This document shows, one piece after another, positions 1-11,596 of a stretch of 64,000 nt of DNA. The stretch comes from Parelaphostrongylus tenuis (Eukaryota; Nematoda; Chromadorea; Rhabditida; Metastrongylidae): assembly GCA_019055375.1 (NCBI GenBank), contig JAHQIW010000789.1, forward strand, positions 1 to 64,000, read 5' to 3'. Made by a program: the position numbers and the translations under genes. The notes below the pieces were generated by a model. The model saw nothing but the letters and a program-made list of their open reading frames with translations, had not been told where the DNA came from and ran no database searches. Each line of letters begins with the position of its first letter. Position 1 is the stretch's first letter.

Positions 1-240
1 TAGACCCCCCAACGAAAAATAAACAACGACAAGGGAAAGAACCAAGACTGAATCGGGGTAGGGTAAAAACGCAAAGAAAGCATCGAAATACCGAGAGAGT
101 AAAACGAGGCAAACGAGTGACGCGCGCGACCCCGGCCCGCGAGACAACGCACGGAAGGGCTCTCCTGCACCGAAAACATACGCCCATCTCCATTCTGCAG
201 GAAAGCAAGAAAGGAGTCGGACAAAGAGCAAGAGGGTTCC
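1..240. other. T-poor, purine-rich edge segment
   Basis: The first 240 bases contain roughly 20-25 T residues by eye (about 10%), against about a third T in the rest of the window. The anomaly stops at a C-run near 240. No coding or repeat signature is seen. It could be an assembly-edge artefact, foreign sequence or an unusual low-complexity tract; the sequence alone does not decide. Confidence 0.5.
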
Positions 241-269
241 CCCCCCCCACCTGTTGGACTAATTCATAA

Positions 270-2093
270 CTTTGTGACATTGTAGTGGTGTGTTAGAAGA
301 CGTTGACACCGAGGTGACTCACAAATGATTGCAATTATAGCATCAGGAAGACCAGAGGCACGTCCCATGTTGTTCAAGAACGTCGAGCACCTATGCAATT
401 AAGTTTTTATTCAACGAAAGAGTACTTGTCAAAGTGTTTTTAAATAATGTGTATAAAGTCTTTAGATGGTTTTGACACTACACTGATAACGAGTTATTCA
501 ACCCCTAAGTACCATCTGTGACATACTCGCACGCTGTAAGCAGTTCATAGTGACGACTGGTTAGTGATGCACGCCATCGTGAAGAACGTATCTGAACTCG
601 ATCTCCTACCATGGTGTATCACAGTATCTTCCTTGACGTGTCCGCCTAATATTGAAGGTTCTTCTATAGCCGTAATTACAGCAAAAAGCGCTCACTTGTT
701 TTACCAATCAGTACTTTCTGACACGAAACGTGTATTATGTTGAGGTAACAATGGCACAATCAACTTCTTCCGCATTTCTGTCGAGATTGCTGCAAACGTC
801 GCATATGAAATCAAATTTTCTACTGTGTACAACCTAGCCGCATTCTTGAAATGCTTCCATGCGAGCATCGTCACTATTGTGTTGAGTGCTAGAAAAAACT
901 GTCGGTTTCTTAAGGCTCTCGATATGCTTGAGATAATGTTAAAAACTACATCCTATAATCAAGTGAGACACATTTTCTCTAGAATATTATAATTTTGCAC
1001 ATCAAGTCTCTCTACCTAACGAATCAAATTGTTATTACATTATGGGTGTTGTTCGTAATCAACAAATAGATATTTTAGAAGCATAACTGTATTTGCACTG
1101 TATCGTACTATATGAATATACTATTTAAATTGCATTGTCATTGTTTTTTTATTGTACATGTGATTCATGTAAATATGTTATGTTATATGTACTGTTTAAA
1201 GTTGCAGATTTTGAATGATTTGTGATAAACATATTATTTATTACTCTTGTACTCTGCTTCGATATCGGATACGCTGTGCTAGTGATGTGTTGTATAATGG
1301 AGAAGAAAACAAATAAGTCGAGCACGAAAAATCGCACCAACAAGTGTGCTATTAATCGTCGTAGGAGGAGATCAAGACAGATCCCTTTTGATGGCCTGCA
1401 TCATTAACACCCGGTACTATGCGGACTGCCCGCGCGGCGCTGCTCCGTGGCTGGAGGCGTGCGCAATGGGCTTGAAAAAAACTCCTGTTCATGTTTTTAC
1501 TCTGAAAACACTTGTTTTTATTTTCACTTTATTTTCTAGAACCATGAACTCATCTCCTTGTATTACAAGACGCTTTACTAATGCTTCTGCTGAGTTTGAA
1601 CTTGGTGAAATACCGGGAGCCTGTGCCTGCGTTGCTGGTGAAGTAGAGTAAGTCATTGCTACTGGCAAGCTGAAGCCAGTAACGTTAACTATCGACGGTG
1701 TTTAATGATTTCAGTTGTAATTGCACACGTCGTTTGGATTGTCGATTCAGAACATAAAGCTAGAGAACAATAAACTCCGCTATACTCCAGTTTAGTTCAA
1801 ACAGATAGAATAGCGTATATAGATCAGTTCGGCTTAATCACTGATCAACACCTAACTTTCTGTGGAGAATTCGGCGTTTGAATTACTACGATTTGAGTTG
1901 TGGTAAAATACTAGGTGTTATCCTCATTCAAGGCTTACAAAGTACATATTTAAGATTGCAGATGCTTACAACACAAGTAGAATTTTCTATCTAATACCTG
2001 ACCCTCCTGGAGGTGTTCCACATCCAACACTTCAGTGATAGTTAGCAGGAAAATTAGAAGGAGATATGATGACACGTTCGCCATGTTTTCCAT
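270..2093 (-). pseudogene. Secreted-protein family copy P, three exons, broken
   Basis: This is a minus-strand copy of a small secreted-protein family seen about seven times in the window; I recognise the pattern but not a family name. Exon 1 (about 2084 or 2093 down to 1998) gives a hydrophobic signal peptide (LLLIFLLTITEVL) and then a splice donor in GTATTAG. Exon 2 (about 1688-1556) reads FSLPVAMTYSTSPATQAQ and continues to a VKRLVIQ end. Exon 3 (from 390 down) reads LDVLEQ, then a G-R-A-S-G-L-P-D-A-I-I core. Damage is clear. Exon 1 has lost one G just before the expected G-C-G motif and shifts frame. The donor after exon 2 has lost its GT compared with the 54-kb copy. Exon 3 carries a G insertion and a second shift. 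An open frame on the plus strand over exon 2 is its antisense shadow. The product, if the family is active, would be secreted and about 110-120 residues. Confidence 0.7.
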
Positions 2094-3040
2094 ACTAATC
2101 ATTCTTAACACGCTTTCCTGAAAATTTCTGTAGGCAACACTTATTGGCAAGCAGCTAAAGACACATATATTTTGTTGTTTCAAATATTGAGAAGATTAGT
2201 TGATGAGATAAAATGCCCGTCAAGCTTTGAATGCTAGCAAAATACATGCGAGTGGTCGTTTGCGGAAGAATTCAGCGAATATAACAATTGTAATGACGCA
2301 ACAGACCATGTTCATTGTGCTGTTGCCACATACGATGACCAATGTTCTCACATGAAAAAAATATGAAGTGGAGGGAACGCCGTCGTCACACCCTGAAGTT
2401 TTAGACATAAAGCTGCAAACTATGTTATCATAGAAAATGCGAAGTAGTGTTTTTGTAAAATTAGCAGCAAAATTAACACTCATTTAGCTTTTCCACTTTT
2501 TTATTGGTGAAGGCTGCGCAATAGCCAAGGCAAACAAACAGCTGTAGAATTAACTGAAAGATTAAGATACAGCTTAATGGCTCCTTAAAAAACAAGTAAC
2601 AGTGGCTCTATGATTGGTCTAATCGTCCATGTTGTGCATTCAATTAGGCTGAAAGTCCAGTTGATGGAGAAGTTAAGCGGAGAAATCTTTAAAAGGCAGC
2701 TGAAACGGCGCTAAGATGCCTCTTCCTTTATCAACATTCGAGCTTTCAAACTGCCTGAAAAACGCAAATGTTTATAATGTATTTTCTTGATTTTCCATTT
2801 CTTTTTTGTATGCAGCGAAAGAAATGATATTGTGCAGTTGTTTATAACAAAGCGATGAATTTTTGTGGTCAAAAATGTAAAAGACACGAATAGTGCACTT
2901 TTAGCAATGCTGTTCTATATGATCACAGTGCTTGCGCGATTACGTTACAGGCTTCCTGACATCCATACAAAAGATGGTATTAGACCCGTGTGGGATCGGT
3001 CTAATTTCTCCACTCTGAAGTGCCTCAGTACGATTATTTA
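1940..3040. repeat. Tandem duplication, left copy
   Basis: This stretch, upstream of gene copy P, resembles 3840-4900 in the same order and orientation. Shared landmarks include the exon 1 donor region (1990/3845), a segment near 2440-2540 matching 4310-4400, and a segment near 2920-3010 matching 4800-4880. Identity is modest, so the duplication is old. Confidence 0.5.
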
Positions 3041-3049
3041 TGAAAATCA

Positions 3050-3300
3050 TATCAAAGGGAGAAAATATCAACAACACAGTTGATATTGCAGCATGAATAT
3101 TACAACAGTCGTGGTGGCTCACGTTTCGGCAAGGTTCGCCATCTTCCAGAGCCTGAAAAGGTCAGATTGATTAGCAATTCATTCAGTCAAAAACCTCCAT
3201 ACACCTTAGCAGGAAACGTAGGAATTGAATTCTAGGATCGCATAGTGAAAAACTTTATTATAAAAACACAGTCACCCGCTTGATGTTTTAGGTCTTTCAA
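3050..3300 (-). mobile_element. Penelope-like element, family B 3' fragment
   Basis: The segment matches the 3' terminal repeat of the family B Penelope-like elements at 42.95-43.1 and 61.45-61.7 kb. It has the same lead-in near 3085-3120, a decayed hammerhead-like core at 3113-3155, and then the same downstream unit with an ACCTCCATA landmark and a GGATCGCATAGT landmark. No reverse transcriptase coding remains. Confidence 0.65.
3113..3155 (-). ncRNA. Decayed hammerhead-like motif (PLE B)
   Basis: On the minus strand the order is stem I GGCT, then CTGGAAGA (one base more than CTGANGA), stem II GGC/GCC, GAAAC, then GTG in place of a GTH cleavage triplet, then AGCC closing stem I. The extra base and the G at the cleavage position predict an inactive motif. 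Confidence 0.5.
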
Positions 3301-3343
3301 TTATTCATTGTTATGTGTTGATTAACATCCGCAGTGTGATAGA

Positions 3344-3390
<47 letters not shown>

Positions 3391-3447
3391 CATATATATA
3401 TGCATGTATGTATATATGTTTGTATATATATATATATAAATATATAA
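3344..3447. repeat. AT dinucleotide microsatellite
   Basis: An imperfect (TA)n tract of about 100 bases with TGTATG interruptions, immediately downstream of the Penelope fragment. Confidence 0.9.
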
Positions 3448-3449
3448 CA

Positions 3450-3610
3450 AACATTGGGTGATATCTCTTTGTGGACGAAGCGGGTCAGTATGACTCTCAA
3501 CTGGACGTGCCTTTGCGACGGGCTACGAAGAGTATCAATCACGAGTTTACATCTGCCAACATGGCTCAATACGAACAAGTTGTTCATTGAATTAGAAGTC
3601 AAGTCAGAAC
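3450..3610 (-). mobile_element. RTE-type reverse transcriptase fragment
   Basis: On the minus strand this reads DTLRSPSQRHVQLRVILTRF followed by a V-H-K-E-I-S-P run. It is close to the RTE fragment at 44190-44450, which continues into a readable RT motif. The copy is truncated and ends in the AT microsatellite. The assignment rests on the match to the 44-kb copy. Confidence 0.45.
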
Positions 3611-3839
3611 GACTCACGAGCTAATAGTAGTCTCAATAATCCTATTCGTACATTAGCGCATTCAGATCAATCTCATTTTAATCATGGATGAACAACACCG
3701 AATTTGTTTCTGTGTGAACCTTGTTCTCCAGATTACGACTTTTCTGAGTTTGTAATGGAGTTTTGGATACATTAACCCTATTAGGTGCCCACAAATATAT
3801 GTTCGAAATGCAGATGTCTTGTGTACATAACAATTTCTA

Positions 3840-4900
3840 TCTATTACCTGGAAGAGTTCACAATCCGAAAACCGCACTGCTAGTTACAAGCAAATTCACG
3901 AGCGGATGTTGTGGAAATCATCGCCATAGTCCCTAAGCTGGTCATCCTCAGCAGTTTCTGCTTCAAAAAATTTAAAGACAATATCCTATTGGCAAACACA
4001 GATGAAAGACATAATGATTTCTTTGTCTTAAATGATGAGAAGATTGATTAAGTTATATTATATGCCTATCAAACTTTGCATGATCGCAGGATAAGTGTAA
4101 ATAGTCAACTTAAGAAAGAATCAATCAACATAAACAATCTCAACAGGTGCAATAGATCATCCCTGTCGTGCTGCTGCGACCGTAAAGATATTGCTTTTTT
4201 TCACAGTAGAAAATTTCGAAGAGGGACAAACCCTGCTTTTACCACCTTGCACTTTTGGCATAAAAGCTATAAACTACAGGTTAACTGCTGTTGTAGGACA
4301 CTGTACTGCCTTTGCCAAAATCTTGGCTGCAAAAATCACACTCGTTAGCTTTCCAATTGTTTGTTGATGGTAGCAGTGCAATGTCCAAAACAAACACAAG
4401 TGTGGAACGTTATTGGGTGATTTCAAATATGCGCTTAGATCGTTGCTCAAACAACAACTAATAATGGCATTTATGAGTGTGTAGGATCGCCTGAATTGTG
4501 CATTTTTGAACTATGGTTTATATGTCCATTTAAAAAGTTTAAGGTGAGGGCGCACTACCTTGAGAAGGCGATCAGAGCAACACTAAGTAGCTTTTTCCTT
4601 TGGCCACCTTTTGGACATTAGAAGTTTCTAATGCAGGTGTTTACAAGCTTTGGCCTGAGTCTCTTCATTCCTCCTCCGCGTGCAGAGAAAACAAAATTCG
4701 TCATTAAGCGGTTTTTGTAGGCGGACAGTGAGAACTTTCTGGATTAAAACGTGAGCAAGAAACGAACAGTGTGTGCACTGATATCGTGCCGTTCAATACG
4801 AGAGCACAGTGCTTGGGCAATCACGTTCCGGGAGAATTGATCTTAATATCCGTCTAAAGATAGCCGTCAAATCTATAAAGGATCGATCGAACATTATTCA
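3840..4900. repeat. Tandem duplication, right copy, with exon 1 remnant S
   Basis: This is the second copy of the 1940-3040 segment. At 3848 on the minus strand it keeps the CCAG|GTAATAGATAG donor that ends exon 1 of the secreted-protein family. The coding part before the donor is too decayed to give a clean signal peptide (only hints of the G-x-x-T-L-P motif, with a stop). I found no exon 2 or 3 for this copy. Confidence 0.45.
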
Positions 4901-5790
4901 AAAAAAAAAAATTTCTGGAGAACCAAAGGTCGAATATTCTGAAACAACATGTAGATACCAAACAGAGAATCGCCTTTTTTTCTTTAGAGCTTTCACTCGT
5001 GCTTAAATGTTCAATCATTTATATCTTATTTTGCTCTTTTGAGTTTGGTAAATTACCTCCAGTTTGAAAAAAAAACTGTTGCAGTTCTAGTAGGGCATAT
5101 GTATGTTATTTGGTCCTTCATTATCATTTGAGCCAACATGTCATGTGGTCTGGTGATTAACCATTGTACGTTAAGGGTTTAAGTTCTGTCTGTAACAATA
5201 AATGTATCAACACTTTCCAATCATTGTCTGAGAAGACGGTTTTTCGGGTCAACTTTTCAAAACATTTGAAGGTGACTTATAAAGAAGAGTATTGGAAAAC
5301 TTTCCAGCAACCATCTTGCGTCCATGATCGTCGCCTACGGGTGGTGATAAAATCAGTGAAGCCTCCCAAGCAATTTCCAATGCAATAAGAAATCTTTTAC
5401 ACCGACCCCTTTGACAACGATTTGCACACGCCTGACAGAAGGAAGAGCATTGACATGATCGACGCTGTTGGATCATGCAGCAGCCGCTTTCTAACGAGAT
5501 TCTCGATGTTTGTCTGGTGACCGTCGCATATGTATTTTTTGCTAACGGCGGCCGCCAACTATTTGGCGGGCATGTGTGTCTCATTGTCTCAAGTCATTCG
5601 TTACCGCTTGATTTGAGTGCTCAAACAACCAATACCTTGTGTCTTCAGTCTGTTTTACCAATAGGCGAAGTTGCCCTTCCAAAATTTCTAGGAAATCACT
5701 GCGGAACATGATACATACTCACCTTGTATGAACTACTAAACTACGAAAAAATGAATTGAAATAAATAATGAGAAAGAATTAGATCCTTTC
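4900..5790. other. No gene recognised; isolated RZ-end trace
   Basis: About 5125-5155 matches the terminal tract of the RZ repeat (TTTGAGCCAACATGTCATG). A moderately GC-rich minus-strand open stretch at 5249-5584 has several Cys residues, but I cannot place it in any family and see no splice context. Confidence 0.35.
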
Positions 5791-5794
5791 ATTT

Positions 5795-5950
5795 GTTATT
5801 AGTTGAGCCACGTGTCATGTGGACTGGGTAAGGTCTCTTCTCCAGCCCGGTACACGTGTTTCCTCCTTACAGACTCGTCCGCTGCGCGTTGCCAGAAACC
5901 GTGCCGTCTTTTCACGAATCCATTTTTTATCAGTCAGTTCTCTCTGGAGT
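5795..5950 (-). mobile_element. RZ ribozyme repeat, solo 3' part
   Basis: This is a solo copy of the RZ family, a short non-coding repeat also found near 31.1-31.4, 38.1-38.3, 50.0-50.3, 51.4-51.6 and 55.5-55.9 kb. It starts with the family end (TTGAGCCACGTGTCATGTGG), runs through the hammerhead region in reverse, and ends near the shared TCAGTTCTCTC tract. No open frame is present. Confidence 0.6.
5843..5888 (-). ncRNA. Hammerhead ribozyme motif, degraded (RZ)
   Basis: Read on the minus strand, the core is CGGACGAG (family CTGACGAG), stem II GTCT..GGA with a GTAA loop, GGAAAC (family CGAAAC), palindromic ACACGTGT and cleavage triplet GTA. The T-to-G change in CTGA and the damaged stem II predict inactivity. 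The motif is nonetheless aligned with the better copies at 50.16 and 55.82 kb. Confidence 0.55.
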
Positions 5951-6449
5951 TTTGCACCTGAATCAACCCATTTCTAAACCGAGCCTGAGCAGAATCGTAT
6001 GCAGTCTACCAAGAATTCTTCGACAATCCAACTGAGCTTACAAGGCTAGTTAGGAGAGGTAAGTACACGAACTCCAACCAGGGGCACTGACCACACCTAA
6101 GCCGTTTTCCCCAGCTTTTTACCAAGGTTTTTAGATGAAAATCAAAAATGAGCTGAAACTAGATCCTATGTTTCCCCGCGCTTTTTCAAAATGAAGCTCT
6201 GCATAACACTCAATCGACTTTCGTCTCATAAAAAATTTAAGCTCCAAGCTGACACACATAACAGTCCGATGTTCCTAAATAAGGACAAGCTACGTTGGAA
6301 TCAAAATCTGTTCCGTCTATCCGTAGTCACCCCGTGTGAGTGATAAAGGTTGCGAGAATTTGTCAGAATTCCCATGTATAGCAATCCAAATTATTTGGGA
6401 TGCCGAAATACAGGGAGAGCATAATCTTCAGGACTGCCCTCGCCCTCTA
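5951..6449. other. No feature recognised
   Basis: No coding frame, known repeat or RNA signature seen. The right part may include further decayed upstream sequence of the family C Penelope-like element. Confidence 0.3.
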
Positions 6450-8040
6450 GCGTCTATCCTTCTGAGAGAAGGAATATAAACTCCACTATGAAAATTTAAA
6501 CAAGGCAGGGGTCAACACGGCAAAGCCAGACGGGCTTTTTAGAAAACCTTTGTTATATTCTCGGCTCAAGAACAATTAATCCAGTTTTGTCACGGGTCCT
6601 ATACCTTCTCATGAAAAAAACCACAATCCTTAGCCATCTACTGATGACTCTTAGTGTCAACCAGATCCATCAACATACCGATGGTCAAACCTAACATCAG
6701 TTGTAAAAAAAAGCCGGACCAACGGATTAGAATAAACGTGATTTTCTAAACGTTATTTTTACTCAGGTGCTTTGAAAAATTCGTACCAATCATCTACCCA
6801 ATACTGATATGTTTCCTAGATCACCTACACTTCGCGCAACAAAACGTAATCAAATGACTATGCTAATTGCACAGCCATTTTCGTAAACTTCCTAACATCA
6901 GTTGTTTCGAATCTTCATCAATGGCCGCGTAAAATACCTTCACACAACCTCAGGGCTAAGCACGATGGCGTCAACGTTTTACCCGCACCTAGCCTTGGCC
7001 ATCGGTTGTTTTATATTATAGGTGCAAAGCTCTCTGTTCTCCCCCGTTTCCACCGCCCACACTTGCGTCTACTGCCGGTATGATATAACGATTGCCTCTG
7101 TAACATTGTCTGTTCCAACACAAGAGGAAAAATGGACAAATGTTTCTTGAAAGTCTGTGAAAACGTGACAGTCCGAGCATAATAAAATTTACGCTGATGA
7201 CCCCCCGAGTCTCCAACGGGAGCTCCGGGCCAACCAAATCTCATTCTATAAAAACTTTCCTCAAGTAAGGCTTTTGAAGTAGTGGCTAATATGTACAAAA
7301 TGGTATCGGAAACCATAGTAACAAAAACCCACCTGGTTTTGGGTCAATTCACCTTTTCTCTCAATCCTTCACACATATTAAAATATAAAAGTCGCGTAAT
7401 TAGAAACATGATTCTTGCAGAACGACATAAAAGCGTGGTGCACAGGAGAAGAGGCAAGGATCGAAATCATTTTACTTAACTCGAGACTAAATTACCATTG
7501 CCAACGGGCTACAAAACGGTTTGCCGCCCGGGAATATTTCAATAAGTGCTCCAAAACTATAAATGGCAAAACACTATGGCTAGGCCACTTTCTACAGAGT
7601 CCGCCACCAAAGAACACCTAGATAGCAAATCCTATGATGGCATTAAAATTGTACAAGCCTTTAGGTTGTGCATAGGCCGCGCACACAAACACATCAACCA
7701 CAAAGATGTTGTTGCGACTGTCACGATCCTACGCGCACCGGGAATCAGAAGCATGCACGCGCAAAACTTATGGAGGCATTCTGGGAATATATAAACGCCA
7801 AAAATAAACTCGAAACGAACCGGAAGAGGCGAATGCGTCACCATTACACGAGACCTCGCGCCCTTTTTCTCGTTTTTGATCTTTTAACCTGACCGACGGC
7901 AGCATATCAATAAGAACCACCCGAATCATTCAACATAGACTAACACTACATACATACGCCCAGCTCTGAAGAAGTCGCCAAAAACGGCAGCCGAAATTTC
8001 TACACTACGTTTACCAACCTCGCGCCAGCTAATCAAGATA
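6450..8040 (+). mobile_element. Penelope-like element, family C, heavily decayed
   Basis: Interrupted plus-strand frames follow the order of a Penelope-like reverse transcriptase and GIY-YIG endonuclease. A K-P-N-I-S-C tract near 6670-6720 lines up with V-R-P-I-I-S-C of the 13-kb element. FLDHLHFAQQ follows near 6820-6850. A thumb-like region lies near 7090-7250. The clearest part is the endonuclease C-terminal half at about 7560-7860: a G-R/H-P-L start, then DVVATVTILRAP, and a short frame switch to KLMEAFWEYINA. A hammerhead-like motif lies 3' of it. Compared with the 11-13 kb element it is much more damaged (many stops) and is a different family. It is an old, dead copy. Confidence 0.6.
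7962..8005 (+). ncRNA. Hammerhead-like motif of PLE family C
   Basis: AGCT, then CTGAAGA (a CTGANGA core), a stem II region of AGTCGCC / GGCAGCC with an AAAAAC loop, and GAAA. It lies about 100 bases 3' of the endonuclease remnant, the same place as in families A and B. The triplet after GAAA is not a clear GTH, so activity is doubtful. Confidence 0.45.
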
Positions 8041-9333
8041 GCTTTTCTCGATTTTCATATTATCCAACTGATTTATGCCAGGTTATAAAAGTCGAACTTT
8101 GTATTGTGGCGCGTGTGGATGTGGTCTGTGGTGCTAAATCCCGTCCAAAACCTGAACGCGGCTCGAAATTTCGATAAATGCCTAATAGCTCTATCCTTGA
8201 ACCAGAATCCACAACACTTTTCCGAGGGGGGTTTCGTTGTGTTCAGTATGACTTCAAGCTGGAAGGCACGCGTTGTCCTGAGTTCCAAAGATGAATGCTG
8301 GAGGGGGCGAAATCAGCGATCCGGTTTAGCGAATGCCCCCCCCCCAAAAATTGTGATTTTACATACTCTAGTGGCATTTCAGTGTGTTTCATACTATAGC
8401 TTTTTAGCACCTTGGACTCATAGATTAGGAGTACGAAAAAAACGGATAAGAAAGTTAGTAAATGGCAAGATTACGTAATATAAAATAGAAGAAAATTAGT
8501 GATATAGCGTAATGTACAAAGAAAATAAACATATAAATGAAGTAAAACTAGCGAAAAGCAAAGACGAAAGTAAAAGACTTTCTCGATGAGGATTTGTAGA
8601 CCTGACTATACGTAAGGTCATAATGTTGCAGACATTCTTCAATACGTCAGCCACATGATTTCTTCTCGTGGAGTGAGTGTAATTTACATCATGAATACTT
8701 CCTCGAATAAACTTCTTTGATCAGGAAATTGCGAATTTTTAACTGTTTAGAGATCAGTTACTTGACGCAATAGCTAGAAATTTGGTTTATCTCCTTGACG
8801 ACCAGTTTAATCTGGTGCGGCATGCCACGTTGTCCCGCGGCGAGCTGAACAACACAATGCGGCAGTCCTTCTAATGAAATTTCCACTTTTATCGTCACTA
8901 AATGATTTTAATCGCCAACATGTCATAGGAATGACAGAATGAGAGGTTATGAGGCTATTTGCAGCAGGAAGATTGTCGATTCTCCTTTCTTTAAAATCCC
9001 GCGATCCACGGGAAACGCTACATACTCAAAAAAGTGGGGTTCGAGATGTTATTCAACATTTCTCAAATTGTCTTATTCATATTCATTTATATTTCAATCA
9101 TATATCTTTCATTCAATACGTCAGCCACAAATGACTTTGATATACTATGGCGAATGAATAAGTTCTGAATAATCAGATGTAATATAAACTTTTATGCCCA
9201 TAATGAAAGTTTAGGACACTAAATGAATTTTTTGTAATATTTTCTGAACTCATACACATATTTCTCATGCATCAAATATGATATATATTTGCATATACAT
9301 GTATACATGTATGTATATGCGTATATGCATGTG

Positions 9334-9381
<48 letters not shown>

Positions 9382-10497
9382 CATACGTGTGTGAATGATC
9401 TGCTATGAGATTTAGTGTGTGTTGCTGGTAAAGTTGTTTATAAATTGTATGCTGAAATTCTATACTGAGAGAATCAATTCTCACAGACAGATATTTGTGG
9501 CATTTGAGGGATTATTAGCTGGAAAAGATGGTCTAAATGATGTGTGCAGAAATGGGAAGTAAGAGTTTGAATTAAATCCATTCTGTAGCTTTCCTGTTGT
9601 ACGCGGACACTCAGGAATTAATGGCGTACTTCTACTGAGAATGCCTACGGAAATTTTCTCGATATATGCCACTCCTTCGTGATAACGAAAAGTCGCGACC
9701 ATCGAAATTTTCGCTATATAAACTTGTCCAACAGAACCTCGGCAAAGCTCTAATAACCGATAATCACTATCCCGAAGGAGCGGCGCATTTTTTCCCCTCT
9801 AGTATTAACCGGGACGTGAAAAACTTTTATAAATCAAGCAAGTTACTGAGACTTCTTCTTTTAGCTATCAATACTATTAATAGTCTACCGATATAGCAGG
9901 TCGTGAGGTGCATTGTAAATATACTTTTCTCATGAAGTGTTTCTCAATTTGTTTAAGAAACTCTGTCGATGTTTTCTCTGTTGCGTACCAAAACTCCTTC
10001 ATATATACTCCTTCTACGACTTGCACATTATGAAAACTGCGTTTTCGAGTTAACTTTTCATGAAATGGGAGATAAGAAGCTAATGAGAACTGAAAATATG
10101 GATTTCTCAGATTATCTTTCGGCTCGAAGTGGGATTATTGGAACAGTGGGACATTTCCATGGAAAAAACTTTTTTTCTTAAATAATCTATCCTTTATAGC
10201 ATAAATTTGCTTACAATCCTTTCATAACTAAATTTGCTAAAAAATCAAAAATTCAATTGCGCAGGTCCCAAAAAGCCACATTAAAGTTTAGACAAACAGA
10301 CATGTAGTCCATAAACATAACGCCGCATCCTTTCATCTGTTTTCATTTTTTGCAGCGCCAATAAGAAGTTTTTCCTATAAATCAAGCTAATAAAAAATCC
10401 CTATTTCTCAAGCTACTGACTGATTACTAAAGTCTAGTGAAAATTTCTTCTAGTAAAAAAGGCAAGTAAGAGAGCGCACGTTTATAGAAATTTTGTG
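8041..10497. other. No gene recognised; AT microsatellite inside
   Basis: An open frame of about 120 codons at 8104-8478 (plus) has no recognisable motif, and its antisense is also open over part of it. A (TA)n/(CATA)n tract lies at about 9280-9385. Nothing else is supported. Confidence 0.35.
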
Positions 10498-10830
10498 ATG
10501 TGTAATATTGAAAAAGAAGGATACAGCTCTCTGGCGTTGAGTCAATCCCTGAGGGTGCGCCATGGCAGTCGACTTCAATTTCTAACTTCGTTTGAGGGTG
10601 ATTGATGCATATCTGGCCTTTAACAATGGACTCGCGGAGGCCTCCCGCTGAACCGAGTCTGCTGCTTATCCTCCCAGACAAGTCTGAGACCTGTCTGGTA
10701 CCAATTTACCGACCCCGGAGGGATGGATGGCTTGGTGAGCCATGAGCGCGAGATCGAACCATTGACCTCGTGTGCGACGCAGGGCACCTCTAACCACTGC
10801 GCCACATGGCGCTTTCTTATGTGTAGTATT
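10498..10830 (-). mobile_element. tRNA-derived SINE, copy 1 with target duplication
   Basis: On the minus strand the element starts with a tRNA-like head. The A-box-like segment TGGCGCAGTGGTTAGAGG is followed by the B-box-like GGTTCGATCTC. A conserved body follows (landmarks GGATGGATGG, GATAAGCAGCAG, GCGCACCCTCAGGGATTGA) and a short tail containing GTATCCTT. The insert (10510-10818) is flanked by near-identical 12-base copies, ATGTGTAATATT at 10498-10509 and ATGTGTAGTATT at 10819-10830. Copy 2 is at 26257-26556. It has no protein coding and presumably uses the machinery of an autonomous element. Confidence 0.8.
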
Positions 10831-11353
10831 ACAGCGGGACATATGTTTCATTGCGACACAAGGTGGCTTCTCTTCGGAATGTAGGTATTCTCGCTACGTC
10901 CGAGTTCTCTTCAATAGCAGACTATTTAATAGAACTCTCATCTGTAATAATATTCATCGAAATCGAAATTTATCAGGATCAACATTTTACGGGGGGGGGG
11001 GGGGGATTATGCCGAATTCGCTGTAAAATTGTAACTGCTTACTCCGAAAGCAAAACGTAATTCCTTATAGCAGCTATTACTTCGTACTTACTTTCAAAAA
11101 CCTAAGCATGCTGGCTGAAATCTCCAGTTTTTCAGGCTACTAAATGGTTTACTGATCATCTGACAAAGAAGCGCTTTTTTGATGAAGGAATTTTTTCTTG
11201 GGGCCCCGTAGATTTACGCAACTTCCCATAACCTGGCCAAAGTAAAACAAGCACTTTGCTTCATTATCAACTTAGTTTTGCTTCTTTAGAGTCAATATAA
11301 TTACTGATTTTCTTCTTTGAGCAAAACACGAGGTGTTACAATAAACTTTATTC

Positions 11354-11393
11354 ACAGGTGACGTTTCGGCAGTTCGCCTTCTTCAGAGCCTGG
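11354..11393 (-). ncRNA. Minimal hammerhead-like motif (PLE A)
   Basis: Minus strand order: GGCT, CTGAAGA, stem II GGC/GCC around GAACT, GAAAC, GTC, then ACCTG. The CTGANGA, GAAA and GTC positions are those of a minimal hammerhead with a very short palindromic stem III (ACGT). Stem I pairs poorly in this copy (ACCT instead of AGCT). Penelope-like elements are known to carry such motifs. Confidence 0.65.
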
Positions 11394-11596
11394 AAAGGTC
11401 AAATTGTCCGCAGTCCAATCAGTCAAACACCTCCATTACTCCTTTAGAAAAAAATCACCAGACCTAGATTTCAATCGCATCAAGCGCAAAAACAACTCTC
11501 AACATACTCACCGCTTTTTATATGTGTTCCACTGGATGATCCAAGTGGAGATCACCGGCAAGAGAAACACATAGGCTCGTAATGCACCTCTACCCA

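Noticed and set aside
1346..1651. Plus-strand open frame with a CITRRFT start
   Set aside because: It is the antisense of exon 2 of the minus-strand secreted-protein copy P. The same antisense frame appears over exon 2 of copy R on the other strand (54191-54451).
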